Of a stretch of 64,000 nucleotides of DNA, positions 52,299 to 61,850 are shown piece after piece; the stretch's first letter is position 1; each line of letters begins with the position of its first letter. The translations under genes were made by a program, and so were the position numbers. The notes below the pieces were generated by a model. It was not told the origin of the DNA. It searched no databases and was given only the letters and a program-made list of their open reading frames with translations. This DNA is from Fodinibacter sp038258215 (GTDB taxonomy: Bacteria; Actinomycetota; Actinomycetes; Actinomycetales; Dermatophilaceae), in the NCBI GenBank assembly GCA_038258215.1, contig JBBSQC010000012.1, positions 27,632 to 91,631 on the forward strand, in the 5' to 3' direction.

Positions 52299-54965
52299 TC
52301 AGGTCAGCGACCGTCGACCGGGATCGGCGCGGCGGGGTGCGGGGGCGATGACGACCTCCGCACCGAGCACCTCGACGCCACCGGGGTGCGCGTTCACCGG
52401 GTTCAGCACGAGGGAGGCCACCTCGGGCAGGTCGTCGGCCACCACGGAGACCCGGGCCACGAGGTCGGCGAGGGCGGCCCGGTGCACCGGAGTCGAGCCC
52501 CGGTGGCCGTGCAGCACCGGGGCCGCCTTGATCGAGGACAACAGCTCGGACACGGTGACGTCGGTGAGGGGCGGGATCCGGTAGGCGATGTCGTCCAGCA
52601 GCTCGGTGGGCAGACCGGCCACGCTGAAGCCGATCACCGGCCCGAACAACGGGTCCTCGTCGGAGGTCACCACGCAGGCCACTCCCGGCGTCGCCATCCG
52701 CTGGACGACGAAGCGGTCCGCGGCCAGGGGCGCAAGGCGCTCGCTGAGGGAGGCCCAGGCGGCACGCAGCGAGGCCTCCGACCCCAGGTCGACCCGGACC
52801 CCGCTCACGCCCCCCTGGTGGCGGAGCATCGGCGCGGTCGACTTCAGCACGACGGGGTAGCCGACGGCCTCCGCGGCGGCCACCGCCTCGTCCGCCGACC
52901 GAACGTCCTGCTTGCCCCACACGTCCACCCCGTAGGCCGCCAGCAGCGCCGCCGACTCGTCGTGGGTCAGCCTCCGGCCGGCGGGGTCGACCGAGAGCAC
53001 GGTCTGCACGACGTCCTCGGCGATCCGCCGGTTGATGCCGACCGGGGCCACCGGGGTGCCATGGTCCTTGTGCCGCCACTGCCCGTAGCGCGTCGCGGCC
53101 GCCAGCGCCCGCGCGGCGTCCTCGGGCATGGCGTAGACCGGGATGGCACGGGTGGCACCGCCGGTGCCGGTGACCGACGAGTGCCCGTCGTCGACACCTC
53201 GCATACCGAGAAACGTTGCCGCACAGGGCTTTCCGGAAGGGGTTGCGACGTCACGGACGGCCGCTGCCACGTCTGCGTCGCCGGTGAGGAGTGGGGGGAT
53301 GAAGCAGGCGAGGACGGAGTCGACGCCGTCGTCGCCGAACGCGTCCCCGAGGGCGCGGCGGAAGTCCTCGACCGTCGCCTCCGAGGGCACCGACACCGGG
53401 CCGTGCACGATCTGCAGCCCCCAGCTCGCGCACGCGTCGGCGGCGAGAGCGCCAAGTGCCGGTGAGTTGCCGACGACCGCCACACGCTCCCCGGCCGGAA
53501 GGGGCTGGTGCACCACGAGCTGGGCGACGTCGAAGAGCTGGTGCACATTCTCGACCCGGATCACCCCGGCCTGCTTGAGCAGCGCGGAGAACACCTCCGG
53601 ACGAGCCTTGGTGGTGCGCACCCGGTGGCCGGGAGGCACCGAGAACCGCGACACACCGGCCTTGACGACGATGACCGGCTTGACCCGGGCCAGGTTGCGG
53701 GCGATGCGGGAGAACTTGCGCGGGTTGCCCATCGACTCCAGGTAGAGGCCGACCGCGTCGGTGCCGTCGTCGTCGATCCAGTACTGCATGAAGTCGTTGC
53801 CCGAGACGTCGACCCGGTTGCCCGCCGAGCCGAACGTGGAGATGCCGAGATTGCGCCGGGCGGCGGACGCCAGGACCGCAATGCCGAGGGCGCCGGACTG
53901 CGCCATCAGGCCGAGTCGCCCGTGGGGCGGCAGCGTCGGCGCGAGCGAGGCGTTGAGCCGCACGTCCGGGTCGTTGTTGATCAGGCCGAAGGAGTTCGGC
54001 CCCACCACACGCATCCCGGCGGCGCGCGCTCTGACGAGCAGCTCGGTCTGGAGGGCGGCGCCGTCGGCCCCCGCCTCCGCGAACCCGGCCGAGACGACGA
54101 GCAGGGCCTTGACCCCCGCCTCCGCGCACTCGTCCACGACCTCCAGCACCGCGTCGGCGGGCACCGCGATGACGGCCAGGTCGACCGACCCGGGCACGTC
54201 CGCCACCCGGGGGTATGCCGTGAGCCGGCGCAGGGTGCGCACGTTGGGGTTGACGGGGTGGACGGCACCGGTGAAACCGGCCCCCAGGATGCGGTCGAGC
54301 AGGAGCGCGCCGTAGGAGTCGGTGCGCCGTCCCGCCCCGATGACGGCGATGGTGCGCGGGTGGAGCAGGGAGTGCACGCTCAGGGACTCGGCGCGGTGCT
54401 CGCGAGACATGGCCACGGCCTTGGACTGGTCGGTGGGCTCGATGTCGAAACCCACCTCGACCACGCCGTCCTCGATGTGCCGGGCGACGTCGTACCCGGC
54501 ATCGGAGAAGACGGCGAGCATCTTGCGGTTGTGCGGCAGCACCTCGGCGGTGAACCGGGCGATGCCGAACTCCTGCGCGATGGCGGCGAGGTGCTCGAGG
54601 AGGACCGAGCCGATCCCCTTGCCCTGGAACTGGTCGCTGATGTTGAAGGCGACCTCGGCGGACCGGGCGTCGATCCGGTCGTAACGACCGATCCCGATGA
54701 TCTCCCCGCGCGTCGTCACGACCAGCGCGACGCGGTCGATGTGGTCGACGTTGGTGAAGCGGAAGACGTCGGAGTCGCTGAGCATCCGCACGGGGGCGAA
54801 GAACCGGAGGTAGATGGACTCGTCGGACTGCGCCGCGTGGAATCGCCGGATGCCGTCGTCGTCGTCGGGCCGGATCGGGCGCAGGTGCGCGACCGTGCCG
54901 TCCCTCAGCACGACGTCGGCCTCCCACTCCGTGGGGTACCCGTCGGTGCGCGCGGCATCGGCCAT
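52299..54965 (-). CDS. GNAT acetyltransferase fused to NDP-forming acyl-CoA synthetase-like domains (Pat/PatZ-type)
   Basis: The 888-residue protein has an N-terminal GNAT domain (residues about 15-180; acetyl-CoA loop FQGKGIGSVLLEHL), a CoA-binding domain from about 205 (PRTIAVIGAGRRTDSYGALL), succinyl-CoA-ligase-like domains and a C-terminal ATP-grasp (about 660-880). E. coli PatZ has the same parts in the opposite order. Such proteins acetylate lysines of acyl-CoA synthetases and other enzymes; the synthetase part is usually inactive and senses CoA compounds. The start at 54965 (MADAARTDGYPTEWEADV) suits the family. It is divergent from the nitroreductase. Confidence 0.9.
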   Translation of the reverse strand: MADAARTDGYPTEWEADVVLRDGTVAHLRPIRPDDDDGIRRFHAAQSDESIYLRFFAPVRMLSDSDVFRFTNVDHIDRVALVVTTRGEIIGIGRYDRIDARSAEVAFNISDQFQGKGIGSVLLEHLAAIAQEFGIARFTAEVLPHNRKMLAVFSDAGYDVARHIEDGVVEVGFDIEPTDQSKAVAMSREHRAESLSVHSLLHPRTIAVIGAGRRTDSYGALLLDRILGAGFTGAVHPVNPNVRTLRRLTAYPRVADVPGSVDLAVIAVPADAVLEVVDECAEAGVKALLVVSAGFAEAGADGAALQTELLVRARAAGMRVVGPNSFGLINNDPDVRLNASLAPTLPPHGRLGLMAQSGALGIAVLASAARRNLGISTFGSAGNRVDVSGNDFMQYWIDDDGTDAVGLYLESMGNPRKFSRIARNLARVKPVIVVKAGVSRFSVPPGHRVRTTKARPEVFSALLKQAGVIRVENVHQLFDVAQLVVHQPLPAGERVAVVGNSPALGALAADACASWGLQIVHGPVSVPSEATVEDFRRALGDAFGDDGVDSVLACFIPPLLTGDADVAAAVRDVATPSGKPCAATFLGMRGVDDGHSSVTGTGGATRAIPVYAMPEDAARALAAATRYGQWRHKDHGTPVAPVGINRRIAEDVVQTVLSVDPAGRRLTHDESAALLAAYGVDVWGKQDVRSADEAVAAAEAVGYPVVLKSTAPMLRHQGGVSGVRVDLGSEASLRAAWASLSERLAPLAADRFVVQRMATPGVACVVTSDEDPLFGPVIGFSVAGLPTELLDDIAYRIPPLTDVTVSELLSSIKAAPVLHGHRGSTPVHRAALADLVARVSVVADDLPEVASLVLNPVNAHPGGVEVLGAEVVIAPAPRRADPGRRSLT

Positions 54966-55020
54966 GGCGCCCATCGTGCCACCCGCCGCGCATCGCGAGC
55001 CCGGGGGCAGACTGCTGCCC

Positions 55021-55668
55021 ATGGAACTTCGCGACGCCATCCGTCACCGGCGCATGGTCCGCCGGTTCGACCCGACCGCCCCCGTCGACCCGGATGCCGT
55101 GCGCGACCTCGTCTCCCTGGCCGTCCGAGCCCCCAGTGCCGGGTTCAGCCAGGGGTGGGACTTCCTCTGCCTCGTGGACCCCCAGGACCGGGCCCGCTTC
55201 TGGGACGCCACCCGGGAACCGGGCTCGGGAGGCGAGGACTGGGCCCCGGACGACTGGTGGAGAGGGGTGTCCGCCGCACCCGTGCTCATCCTCTGCCTGT
55301 CCGACCCCGGCGCCTACCTCGACCGCTACGCCCAGCCGGACAAGGGCTGGGCGGACCGGAGCCCCGACCGGTGGCCGGTCCCCTACTGGGACACCGACAC
55401 CGCGATGGCCGCGATGATTCTCCTCCTCGGGGCCGAGGAGCTCGGCCTCGGGGCGTTGTTCTTCGGCGTGCCCGGGCCCCGCCAGGACGCCGTGCGGGCG
55501 ACCCTCGACATCCCCCTTGGGCGCCGGATCGTGGGGGTGGTGGCGCTGGGGCACGAGGCGGAGCGGGTCAGCGGGTCGGCCCGTACCAGGCATCGTCGGG
55601 GCGTGGACGAGGTGCTGCACGTCGGCCGTTTCGGCGCGTCGGGTCGGCCTCGCGGACCCGGTGCGTGA
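55021..55668 (+). CDS. Nitroreductase family protein (FMN-dependent)
   Basis: The 215-residue protein starts MELRDAIRHRRMVRRFDPTA, the nitroreductase FMN-binding opening, with APSAGFSQGWDFL, MAAMILLLGAEELGLGALFF and IPLGRRIVGVVALGHEAE. It reduces nitro- or quinone-type compounds with NAD(P)H. A poor leaderless-type box (CAGACT, seven bases before the ATG) is the only start signal. The Trp-rich middle (EDWAPDDWW) may form the active-site lid. It is divergent from the GNAT fusion gene and upstream of parC. Confidence 0.87.
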   Translation: MELRDAIRHRRMVRRFDPTAPVDPDAVRDLVSLAVRAPSAGFSQGWDFLCLVDPQDRARFWDATREPGSGGEDWAPDDWWRGVSAAPVLILCLSDPGAYLDRYAQPDKGWADRSPDRWPVPYWDTDTAMAAMILLLGAEELGLGALFFGVPGPRQDAVRATLDIPLGRRIVGVVALGHEAERVSGSARTRHRRGVDEVLHVGRFGASGRPRGPGA

Positions 55669-55706
55669 GGATGGGAAAGACCCCTGCCGCGGCCCTGCGG
55701 CGCCGA

Positions 55707-55738
55707 GATCCTGAGATCCTGAGATCCTGAGACCCTGA
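55707..55738. repeat. Octamer tandem repeat, GATCCTGA x3 plus GACCCTGA
   Basis: Four contiguous 8-bp units end 26 bases before the parC ATG. It has the same unit length as the array after sepH but an unrelated sequence. It lies where parC promoter or leader sequences would be, so a change in copy number could affect expression. Confidence 0.85.
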
Positions 55739-55764
55739 CCCACCGGAGCCGAGCCCCAACCACC

Positions 55765-58206
55765 ATGGCCAAGCGCACGAACAGCCCACCGCCCGATGAC
55801 TTCGTCGAGCGCATCGTCGACATCGACGTCGAGGACGAGATGCGCAGCGCGTTCCTCGAGTACTCCTACAGCGTCATCTACTCCCGAGCCCTCCCCGACG
55901 CCCGCGACGGCCTCAAACCGGTGCAACGCCGCATCCTCTACGGCATGAACGAGCTCGGCCTCCGGCCGGACCGGCCGCACGTGAAGTGCAGCCGCGTCGT
56001 CGGCGAGGTCATGGGCAAGTACCACCCGCACGGCGACCAGGCGATCTACGACACGATGGTGCGGATGGCGCAGCCGTTCACGATGCGCCTCCCGCTCGTC
56101 GACGGCCACGGCAACTTCGGCTCGCTCGACGACGGGCCGGCCGCCTCGCGCTACACCGAGGCGCGGATGGCGCCAGCTGCGCTCCTCATGGTCACCGGTC
56201 TCGACGAGGACACCGTCGACTTCGTGCCCAACTACGACGACTCGCTCACCCAGCCCGGGGTGCTCCCCGCGGCCTACCCCAACCTCCTCGTCAACGGGGC
56301 GAGCGGTATCGCGGTCGGGATGGCGACCAACATGGCGCCGCACAACCTCGTCGAGGTGGTGGGCGCCGCCCGTCACCTCATCGACCACCCGGACTGTTCC
56401 CTCGACGACCTCATGCGCTTCGTCCCGGGCCCGGACCTCCCCGGCGGTGGCCGGATCGTCGGGCTCGACGGCATCCGCGACGCCTACCTCACCGGCCGAG
56501 GCTCCTTCCGGACCCGGGCTGCGGCCCGGGTCGAGAAGCTCACCCCGCGCCGCATGGGGATCATCGTCACCGAGATGCCCTACCTCGTGGGCCCCGAGAA
56601 GGTCATCGAGCGCGTCAAGACCCTCGTGCAGGGCAAGAAGCTCCAGGGCATCTCGGACGTCAAGGACCTCACCGACCGCACCCACGGCATGCGGCTCGTG
56701 TTCGAGGTCAAGAACGGGTTCAACCCCGACGCGGTCCTCGAGCAGCTCTACAAGCTGACCCCGCTCGAGGACTCCTTCGGCATCAACAACGTCGCCCTCG
56801 TCGACGGTCAGCCCCGCACCCTGGGCCTGAAGGACCTCCTGCGCACCTACGTCGACTTCCGGATCGACGTCGTCCGGCGTCGCACCGCCCACCGGCTCGC
56901 GCGCCGCCGGGACCGGCTGCACCTCCTCGAGGGGCTGCTCGTCGCGATCCTGGCGATCGACGAGGTCATCCAGCTCATCCGCAGCTCGGATGACACCGCT
57001 GCGGCGCGCGAGCGGCTCATCTCGGTCTTCGACCTCTCCACCGCGCAGGCCGACTACATCCTCGAGCTCCAGCTGCGCCGGCTGACCCGGTTCTCCCGCA
57101 TCGAGCTCGAGACCGAGCGCGAGGAGCTGCTGCGCCAGATCGACGAGCTGGAGGCGATCCTCGGCGACGAGAAGCTCCTGCGGCGCACCGTCTCGAATGA
57201 GCTGTCCGACGTCGCCAAGGCCCACGGAACGCCTCGGCGCACGGTGCTGCTGGAGTCGGCCGGTGCCCCCGCCACGGCCGCCACGCCCCTCGAGGTCACC
57301 GACGACCCGTGCTGGGTGCTCCTCTCGTCCACCGGCCTGCTCGCGCGCACCTCCAGTGGCGACGACGTGCCGTCCGGGGGCACCCGAGCCAAGCACGACG
57401 CGATCATCGGGTCCGTGCGCACCACGGCCCGTGGGGAGTTCGGGCTGTTGACCTCGCGGGGGCGGATGATCCGGATGTCGGCCCTCGAGCTGCCCACGCT
57501 CCCTCCCCTCGGTGGGGCTCCCGGCCTGTCGGGTGGCGCACCCCTGGGGGTCTACGTCGACCTCCCCGCCGGTGAGGAGCCGGTGACCATCGCACCCCTG
57601 GCGGGCGACGGGCCGGGTCTGGCCCTCGGCACCGCGCACGGGGTCGTCAAGCGGGTCGCCCCCGACCACCCTTCGCGCCCGGACTGGGAGGTCGTCTCTC
57701 TGAGGGACGGCGACCGCGTCGTGGGTGGGGCGACCCTGCGCGACGGCTCCGAGGACCTCGTCTTCGTGACCTCCGACGCGCAGCTGCTGCGGTTCCCCGC
57801 CTCCGTGGTGCGGCCTCAGGGACGCGCCGCCGGGGGGATGGCCGGCATCCGGCTCTCCGCGGGTGCCTCTGCCCTGTTCTTCGGTGCGGTAGACCCGGCC
57901 GCCGACGCGGTCGTGGTGACCTCCAGCGGGACCTCCGGCGCCCTGCCGGGCACCGAGCCCGGCTCACTCAAGGTCACGCCGTATGCCGAGTACCCCGCCA
58001 AGGGTCGGGGCACCAGCGGGGTGCGGGCCCACCGCTTCCTGCGCGGGGAGGACGCCCTCGTGCTGGCCTGGGTCGGGCCCGTGCCGGTGCGCGCATCGGG
58101 CGCCGGCGGGGTCGCGCTCGAGCTGCCCGAGGCGACGGGGAGGCGGGACGGGTCGGGCACGCCACACGCCGTCGTCATCGCCGGTCTCGGCGCACCGGTG
58201 CGCTAG
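55765..58206 (+). CDS. parC: DNA topoisomerase IV subunit A (ParC; GyrA-like)
   Basis: The 813-residue subunit cleaves and rejoins DNA to unlink replicated chromosomes. The active-site tyrosine is Y130 (AASRYTEARMAP), preceded by the quinolone-pocket region KYHPHGDQAIYD; a long coiled arm (about 370-480) and a six-bladed C-terminal propeller follow. The propeller lacks a clear GyrA-box, in line with ParC. Its partner parE lies on the opposite strand 4.9 kb away, beyond a sugar ABC operon. The ribosome site is weak; an octamer repeat precedes the gene. Confidence 0.92.
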   Translation: MAKRTNSPPPDDFVERIVDIDVEDEMRSAFLEYSYSVIYSRALPDARDGLKPVQRRILYGMNELGLRPDRPHVKCSRVVGEVMGKYHPHGDQAIYDTMVRMAQPFTMRLPLVDGHGNFGSLDDGPAASRYTEARMAPAALLMVTGLDEDTVDFVPNYDDSLTQPGVLPAAYPNLLVNGASGIAVGMATNMAPHNLVEVVGAARHLIDHPDCSLDDLMRFVPGPDLPGGGRIVGLDGIRDAYLTGRGSFRTRAAARVEKLTPRRMGIIVTEMPYLVGPEKVIERVKTLVQGKKLQGISDVKDLTDRTHGMRLVFEVKNGFNPDAVLEQLYKLTPLEDSFGINNVALVDGQPRTLGLKDLLRTYVDFRIDVVRRRTAHRLARRRDRLHLLEGLLVAILAIDEVIQLIRSSDDTAAARERLISVFDLSTAQADYILELQLRRLTRFSRIELETEREELLRQIDELEAILGDEKLLRRTVSNELSDVAKAHGTPRRTVLLESAGAPATAATPLEVTDDPCWVLLSSTGLLARTSSGDDVPSGGTRAKHDAIIGSVRTTARGEFGLLTSRGRMIRMSALELPTLPPLGGAPGLSGGAPLGVYVDLPAGEEPVTIAPLAGDGPGLALGTAHGVVKRVAPDHPSRPDWEVVSLRDGDRVVGGATLRDGSEDLVFVTSDAQLLRFPASVVRPQGRAAGGMAGIRLSAGASALFFGAVDPAADAVVVTSSGTSGALPGTEPGSLKVTPYAEYPAKGRGTSGVRAHRFLRGEDALVLAWVGPVPVRASGAGGVALELPEATGRRDGSGTPHAVVIAGLGAPVR

Positions 58207-58269
58207 GAGCCTCGCTCGGGAGGGCACCCGCCGTGTTACTCAATCGTTACGGCCAACCTTCGCACAGTC

Positions 58270-58299
58270 GTTGCGTCTATGCGTAACCGCTTTTACATT
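58270..58299 (+). promoter_or_regulatory. Promoter of sugar ABC locus 2 with overlapping dyad
   Basis: TTGCGT (58271-58276) and TACATT (58294-58299) with a 17-bp spacer form a good promoter, about 69 bases before the ATG at 58368. GTTGCG-N6-CGTAAC (58270-58287, 5 of 6 pairs) overlaps the -35, and another GTTACG occurs just upstream at about 58244, so a regulator site is likely. Confidence 0.5.
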
Positions 58300-58367
58300 G
58301 TTCCCGGTTCCCTCATCGCCGAGGCCAACACCCCGCCTCGGCGCCATCAGTGAAATTGGAGGCGGGC

Positions 58368-59741
58368 ATGGCCCTCAACTCAAGGCGTCGCATCGCGGCG
58401 TTGACCGGAGTCGTCGCGGTGGCTCTCACCGCCGGCGCCTGCGGGAGCAGCGACGACAGCGGCGGCGGCGACAGCAGCGGCGACGCGAAGTCGAGCAGCA
58501 TCGACTGTGCGCCCTACGAGGCGTTCGGCGACCTCACCGGCAAGCAGGTGACCGTCTACACCTCCATCACGGCCCCCGAGGACGCTCCGCACATCGCGTC
58601 CTACAAGCCGTTCGTGGACTGCACCGGCGTCGAGATCAAGTACGAGGGCTCCAAGGAGTTCGAGGCCCAGCTGCCGGTGCGGGTCAAGGGCGGCAACGCC
58701 CCCGACATCGCCTACCTGCCGCAGCCCGGTCTGCTCAAGACCATGGTCGAGACCGGCAAGGTGATGCCGGCACCACCGGAGGTCGTCGCCAACGTCGACA
58801 AGTACATGCCCGACTCAAAGGGTTGGGGCACCGTCGACGGCACCTTCTACGCTGCTCCGCTGGGCGCCAACGTCAAGTCGTTCGTCTGGTACTCCCCCTC
58901 GGCCTTCGCCGACAAGGGGTACGAGATCCCCACGACGTGGGACCAGCTCATGGCGCTGACCGACAAGATCGCCGCCGATGACCCCGAATCCAAGCCGTGG
59001 TGCGCCGGCATCGAGTCCGGTGACGCCACCGGCTGGACGGCCACCGACTGGTTGGAGGACGTGCTGCTGCGCACGGCCGGGCCGGAGACCTACGACAAGT
59101 GGGTCTCCCACGAGATCCCGTTCAACGACCCCGCCGTCGCCGATGCGCTGGCCAAGGTGGGCGCGATCCTCAAGAACGACAAGTACGTCAACGGCGGCTT
59201 CGGCAACGTCAAGACCATCGCCTCGACGTCCTTCCAGGACGCCGGCCAGCCCGTGGTCGACGGCGGCTGCTACATGCACCGCCAGGCGTCGTTCTACGCG
59301 GCCAACTTCCCGGAAGGCACCACGGTCGCCGAGGACGGCGACGTCTGGGCGTTCTACCTCCCTTCGGTCGACGAGTCGAGCAAGCCCGTCCTCGTCGGCG
59401 GTGAGTTCACCGCCGCCTTCGCCGACCGCCCGGAGGTCAAGGCCTTCCAGACCTACCTCTCCTCCGTGGAGTGGGCCGACGAGCGGGCCAAGACCTGTGG
59501 CTCGGGTGGCTGCGTGACGGCCAACAAGGACGCTGACCCCAACCTTCTCGAGAACCCGGTCGACAAGCTGTCGGCGGAGATTCTCACCGACAAGACGGCG
59601 ACCTTGCGCTTCGACGGCTCGGACCTGATGCCGGGTGCGGTCGGTTCGGGCACGTTCTGGAAGGGCATGACCGACTGGATCATCGGCAAGGACGACAAGT
59701 CCACGCTCGACTACATCGAGAACTCGTGGCCCAAGTCCTGA
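58368..59741 (+). CDS. Sugar (alpha-glucoside type) ABC transporter substrate-binding lipoprotein (locus 2)
   Basis: The 457-residue protein has a lipoprotein signal (RRRIAALTGVVAVALTAGAC, lipobox TAGAC with Cys near residue 25), then a Gly/Ser/Asp linker and a family 1 solute-binding protein with AYLPQPGLLKTMVETGKV, FYAAPLGANVKSFVWYSPSA and CYMHRQASFYAANFPEG. This resembles AglE/alpha-glucoside-binding proteins. GGAGG precedes the ATG. A strong hairpin separates it from the permease genes, allowing higher expression of the binding protein. Confidence 0.92.
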   Translation: MALNSRRRIAALTGVVAVALTAGACGSSDDSGGGDSSGDAKSSSIDCAPYEAFGDLTGKQVTVYTSITAPEDAPHIASYKPFVDCTGVEIKYEGSKEFEAQLPVRVKGGNAPDIAYLPQPGLLKTMVETGKVMPAPPEVVANVDKYMPDSKGWGTVDGTFYAAPLGANVKSFVWYSPSAFADKGYEIPTTWDQLMALTDKIAADDPESKPWCAGIESGDATGWTATDWLEDVLLRTAGPETYDKWVSHEIPFNDPAVADALAKVGAILKNDKYVNGGFGNVKTIASTSFQDAGQPVVDGGCYMHRQASFYAANFPEGTTVAEDGDVWAFYLPSVDESSKPVLVGGEFTAAFADRPEVKAFQTYLSSVEWADERAKTCGSGGCVTANKDADPNLLENPVDKLSAEILTDKTATLRFDGSDLMPGAVGSGTFWKGMTDWIIGKDDKSTLDYIENSWPKS

Positions 59742-59761
59742 CCTGACCCCCCAGGTCGACT

Positions 59762-59799
59762 GAGCCGGGGTGGGGTGTACATCCACCTCACCCCGGCTC
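59762..59799 (+). terminator. Intra-operon hairpin after the binding-protein gene
   Basis: GAGCCGGGGTG at 59762-59772 pairs perfectly (11 bp) with CACCCCGGCTC at 59789-59799 around a 16-base loop, which itself can pair partly. It is followed by a C/T-rich tract. This position, after the binding-protein gene and before the permeases, is typical for partial termination or 3' protection. Confidence 0.6.
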
Positions 59800-59833
59800 T
59801 CCCCTTCCCTCGCACCCCCGGAGGTTGAGTGCA

Positions 59834-60853
59834 GTGGTGACGAACGTCCTCAGCGGCACCTCGGCCGGGATCATCCCCGAGCCGTTCCTGCGCGCCGAAA
59901 GCGTCGCAGGCAAGTTCTTCCTGATGTTCTTCGCGATCGCGGTCTTCGCGGTCATCTTCGGCCTGGTCCTCTTCCTCGCCTCCCTGTTCCGCGGAAAGAA
60001 CGGCGAGCGGGTCCAGGGCGCCCTCTTCGTCGGCCCGTCCATCGTCCTGCTGTCCGTCGGCCTGCTGTATCCCGCGCTGATCACGATCAACCAGTCGCTG
60101 CGCGGGCGTTCGGGCGAGGACACGTACAGCCTCGCCAACTACAAGTCGATGTTCACCCAGCCCGAGCTGCTGCTCGTGCTGCGCAACACCGCCCTGTGGG
60201 TCATCCTCGTGCCCTTCCTCGCGACGTCGATCGGCCTGCTCTACGCCATTCTCATCGACCGGGCCAGGGGCGAGGCGTTCGCCAAGGCGCTGATCTTCCT
60301 CCCGATGGCGATCTCCATGGTCGGCGCCGGCATCATCTGGAAGTTCGTCTACCAGTACAAGCAGACCTCGCGGCCCCAGATCGGCCTGCTCAACGGCATC
60401 CTCAAGGCTCTCGGCCTGGACACCCAGCAGTTCCTCATCAACGCCCCGCTGAATACCTTCATGCTCATCATCGTCATGGTCTGGATCCAGGCCGGCTTCG
60501 CGATGACCATCCTCTCCGCGGCCATCAAGGCGATCCCCGACGAGATCATCGAGGCCGCCAAGCTCGACGGTGTCCAGGGCGTGAAGATGTTCCGCTTCAT
60601 CACCCTGCCCAGCATCCGGGCGGCCCTGGTGGTGGTCCTGACCACCATCGGCATCGGCACGCTCAAGGTCTTCGACATCGTGCGCACCATGACCGGCGGG
60701 CAGTTCGACACCTCGGTCGTCGCCAACGAGTTCTACAACCAGAGCTTCCGCTACAACGCACCAGGTCTGGGCGCAGCACTTGCCGTGCTGCTGTTCGTCC
60801 TGGTCATCCCCATCGTCGTCTACAACATCGTCCAGATGCGCAAGGAGGCCTGA
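59834..60853 (+). CDS. Sugar ABC transporter permease, AglF/MalF-type (locus 2)
   Basis: I start this at the GTG at 59834, nine bases after GGAGG, giving 339 residues; a TTG at 59825 is too close to that site. An unusual extra N-terminal TM (FFLMFFAIAVFAVIFGLVLF) precedes the common permease core (GALFVGPSIVLLSVGLLYPA) and the EAA loop DEIIEAAKLDGVQGVKMFRF. The extra helix is typical of AglF-like alpha-glucoside permeases. Next gene follows after three bases. Confidence 0.9.
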   Translation: MVTNVLSGTSAGIIPEPFLRAESVAGKFFLMFFAIAVFAVIFGLVLFLASLFRGKNGERVQGALFVGPSIVLLSVGLLYPALITINQSLRGRSGEDTYSLANYKSMFTQPELLLVLRNTALWVILVPFLATSIGLLYAILIDRARGEAFAKALIFLPMAISMVGAGIIWKFVYQYKQTSRPQIGLLNGILKALGLDTQQFLINAPLNTFMLIIVMVWIQAGFAMTILSAAIKAIPDEIIEAAKLDGVQGVKMFRFITLPSIRAALVVVLTTIGIGTLKVFDIVRTMTGGQFDTSVVANEFYNQSFRYNAPGLGAALAVLLFVLVIPIVVYNIVQMRKEA

Positions 60854-60856
60854 GCC

Positions 60857-61819
60857 GTGAGTACCCTCGAGCCCGTCGCAATGCCGGAGAACGTCTCCGA
60901 GGAGATGGAGCGGACGACGGAGACCACCAGCAAGCCGCGCAAGCGCCGCAAGTCCCAGGCCGGTGGCGCCGCGAAGTCCCTGAACTCGCGTGGGGCCTCG
61001 CTGACGGCACTCGTCATCGCCGTGCTCTGGACGACGCCGACCATCGGTCTGCTCGTCACGTCCTTCCGCACGCAGAAGGACATCAACACCAGCGGCTGGT
61101 GGACGGCGTGGCGCAACCCCGGCGGCTTCACCCTCCAGAACTACCGGGACGCGCTGGCCCCTGGCAGCTCCGCCAGCCTCGGCCAGTACTTCATCAACAC
61201 CATCGTCATCACGGTCCCGGCGGTGCTGCTGCCGCTGTTCCTCGCCTCGTTGGCCGCCTACGCCTTCGCGTGGATGCCGTTCCCGGGTCGTGACGCGCTG
61301 TTCGTCGGTGTCTTCGCGCTGCAGATCGTGCCCCTGCAGGTCGCCCTCATCCCGCTGCTCGACATCTACGTCAACAAGCTCGGGTTCGGCGCGTCCTACT
61401 GGAGCGTGTGGTTGTCGCACACGATCTTCGCGCTACCACTGGCGACGTTCCTCATCCACAACTTCATGAGGGAGCTCCCATCAGAGCTCATGGAGGCGGC
61501 CCGGGTGGACGGTGCCGGGCACGTGACGATCTTCTTCAAGATCCTGCTCCCGCTCCTGACCCCGGCCCTCGCGGCCTTCGGCATCTTCCAGTTCCTCTGG
61601 GTCTGGAACGACCTGCTCGTCTCGCTCGTGTTCCTCGGCGGCACCCCCGACGTCGCGCCGATCACGGTGCGCATCGCCGAGCTGTCCGGAAGCCGAGGCA
61701 GCGCGTGGTACATCCTGTCCGCAGGTGCGTTCATCGCGATGATCGTGCCCGTGGTCGTCTTCCTCGCGCTCCAGCGCTTCTTCGTGCGAGGGCTCCTGGC
61801 CGGAGGACTGAAGGGCTGA
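60857..61819 (+). CDS. Sugar ABC transporter permease, AglG/MalG-type (locus 2)
   Basis: The 320-residue permease has a basic cytoplasmic N-terminus (TSKPRKRRKSQAGG), then six TM helices (LVIAVLWTTPTIGLLVTSFR first) and the EAA loop SELMEAARVDGAGHVTIFFK. AAGGAGG lies before the GTG start. With the previous gene it makes the channel; no ATPase gene is present, so a shared MsiK-type subunit is expected. The LacI regulator follows within 35 bases. Confidence 0.9.
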   Translation: MSTLEPVAMPENVSEEMERTTETTSKPRKRRKSQAGGAAKSLNSRGASLTALVIAVLWTTPTIGLLVTSFRTQKDINTSGWWTAWRNPGGFTLQNYRDALAPGSSASLGQYFINTIVITVPAVLLPLFLASLAAYAFAWMPFPGRDALFVGVFALQIVPLQVALIPLLDIYVNKLGFGASYWSVWLSHTIFALPLATFLIHNFMRELPSELMEAARVDGAGHVTIFFKILLPLLTPALAAFGIFQFLWVWNDLLVSLVFLGGTPDVAPITVRIAELSGSRGSAWYILSAGAFIAMIVPVVVFLALQRFFVRGLLAGGLKG

Positions 61820-61850
61820 CCGGCGGTCGGCCGGACGAGGGGACGGCGGC

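Noticed and set aside
53251..57669. Minus-strand frame of 1472 codons, the longest in the window
   Set aside because: It is antisense to parC and the nitroreductase and shifted against the GNAT fusion; composition is Arg/Gly/Asp-rich without any domain.
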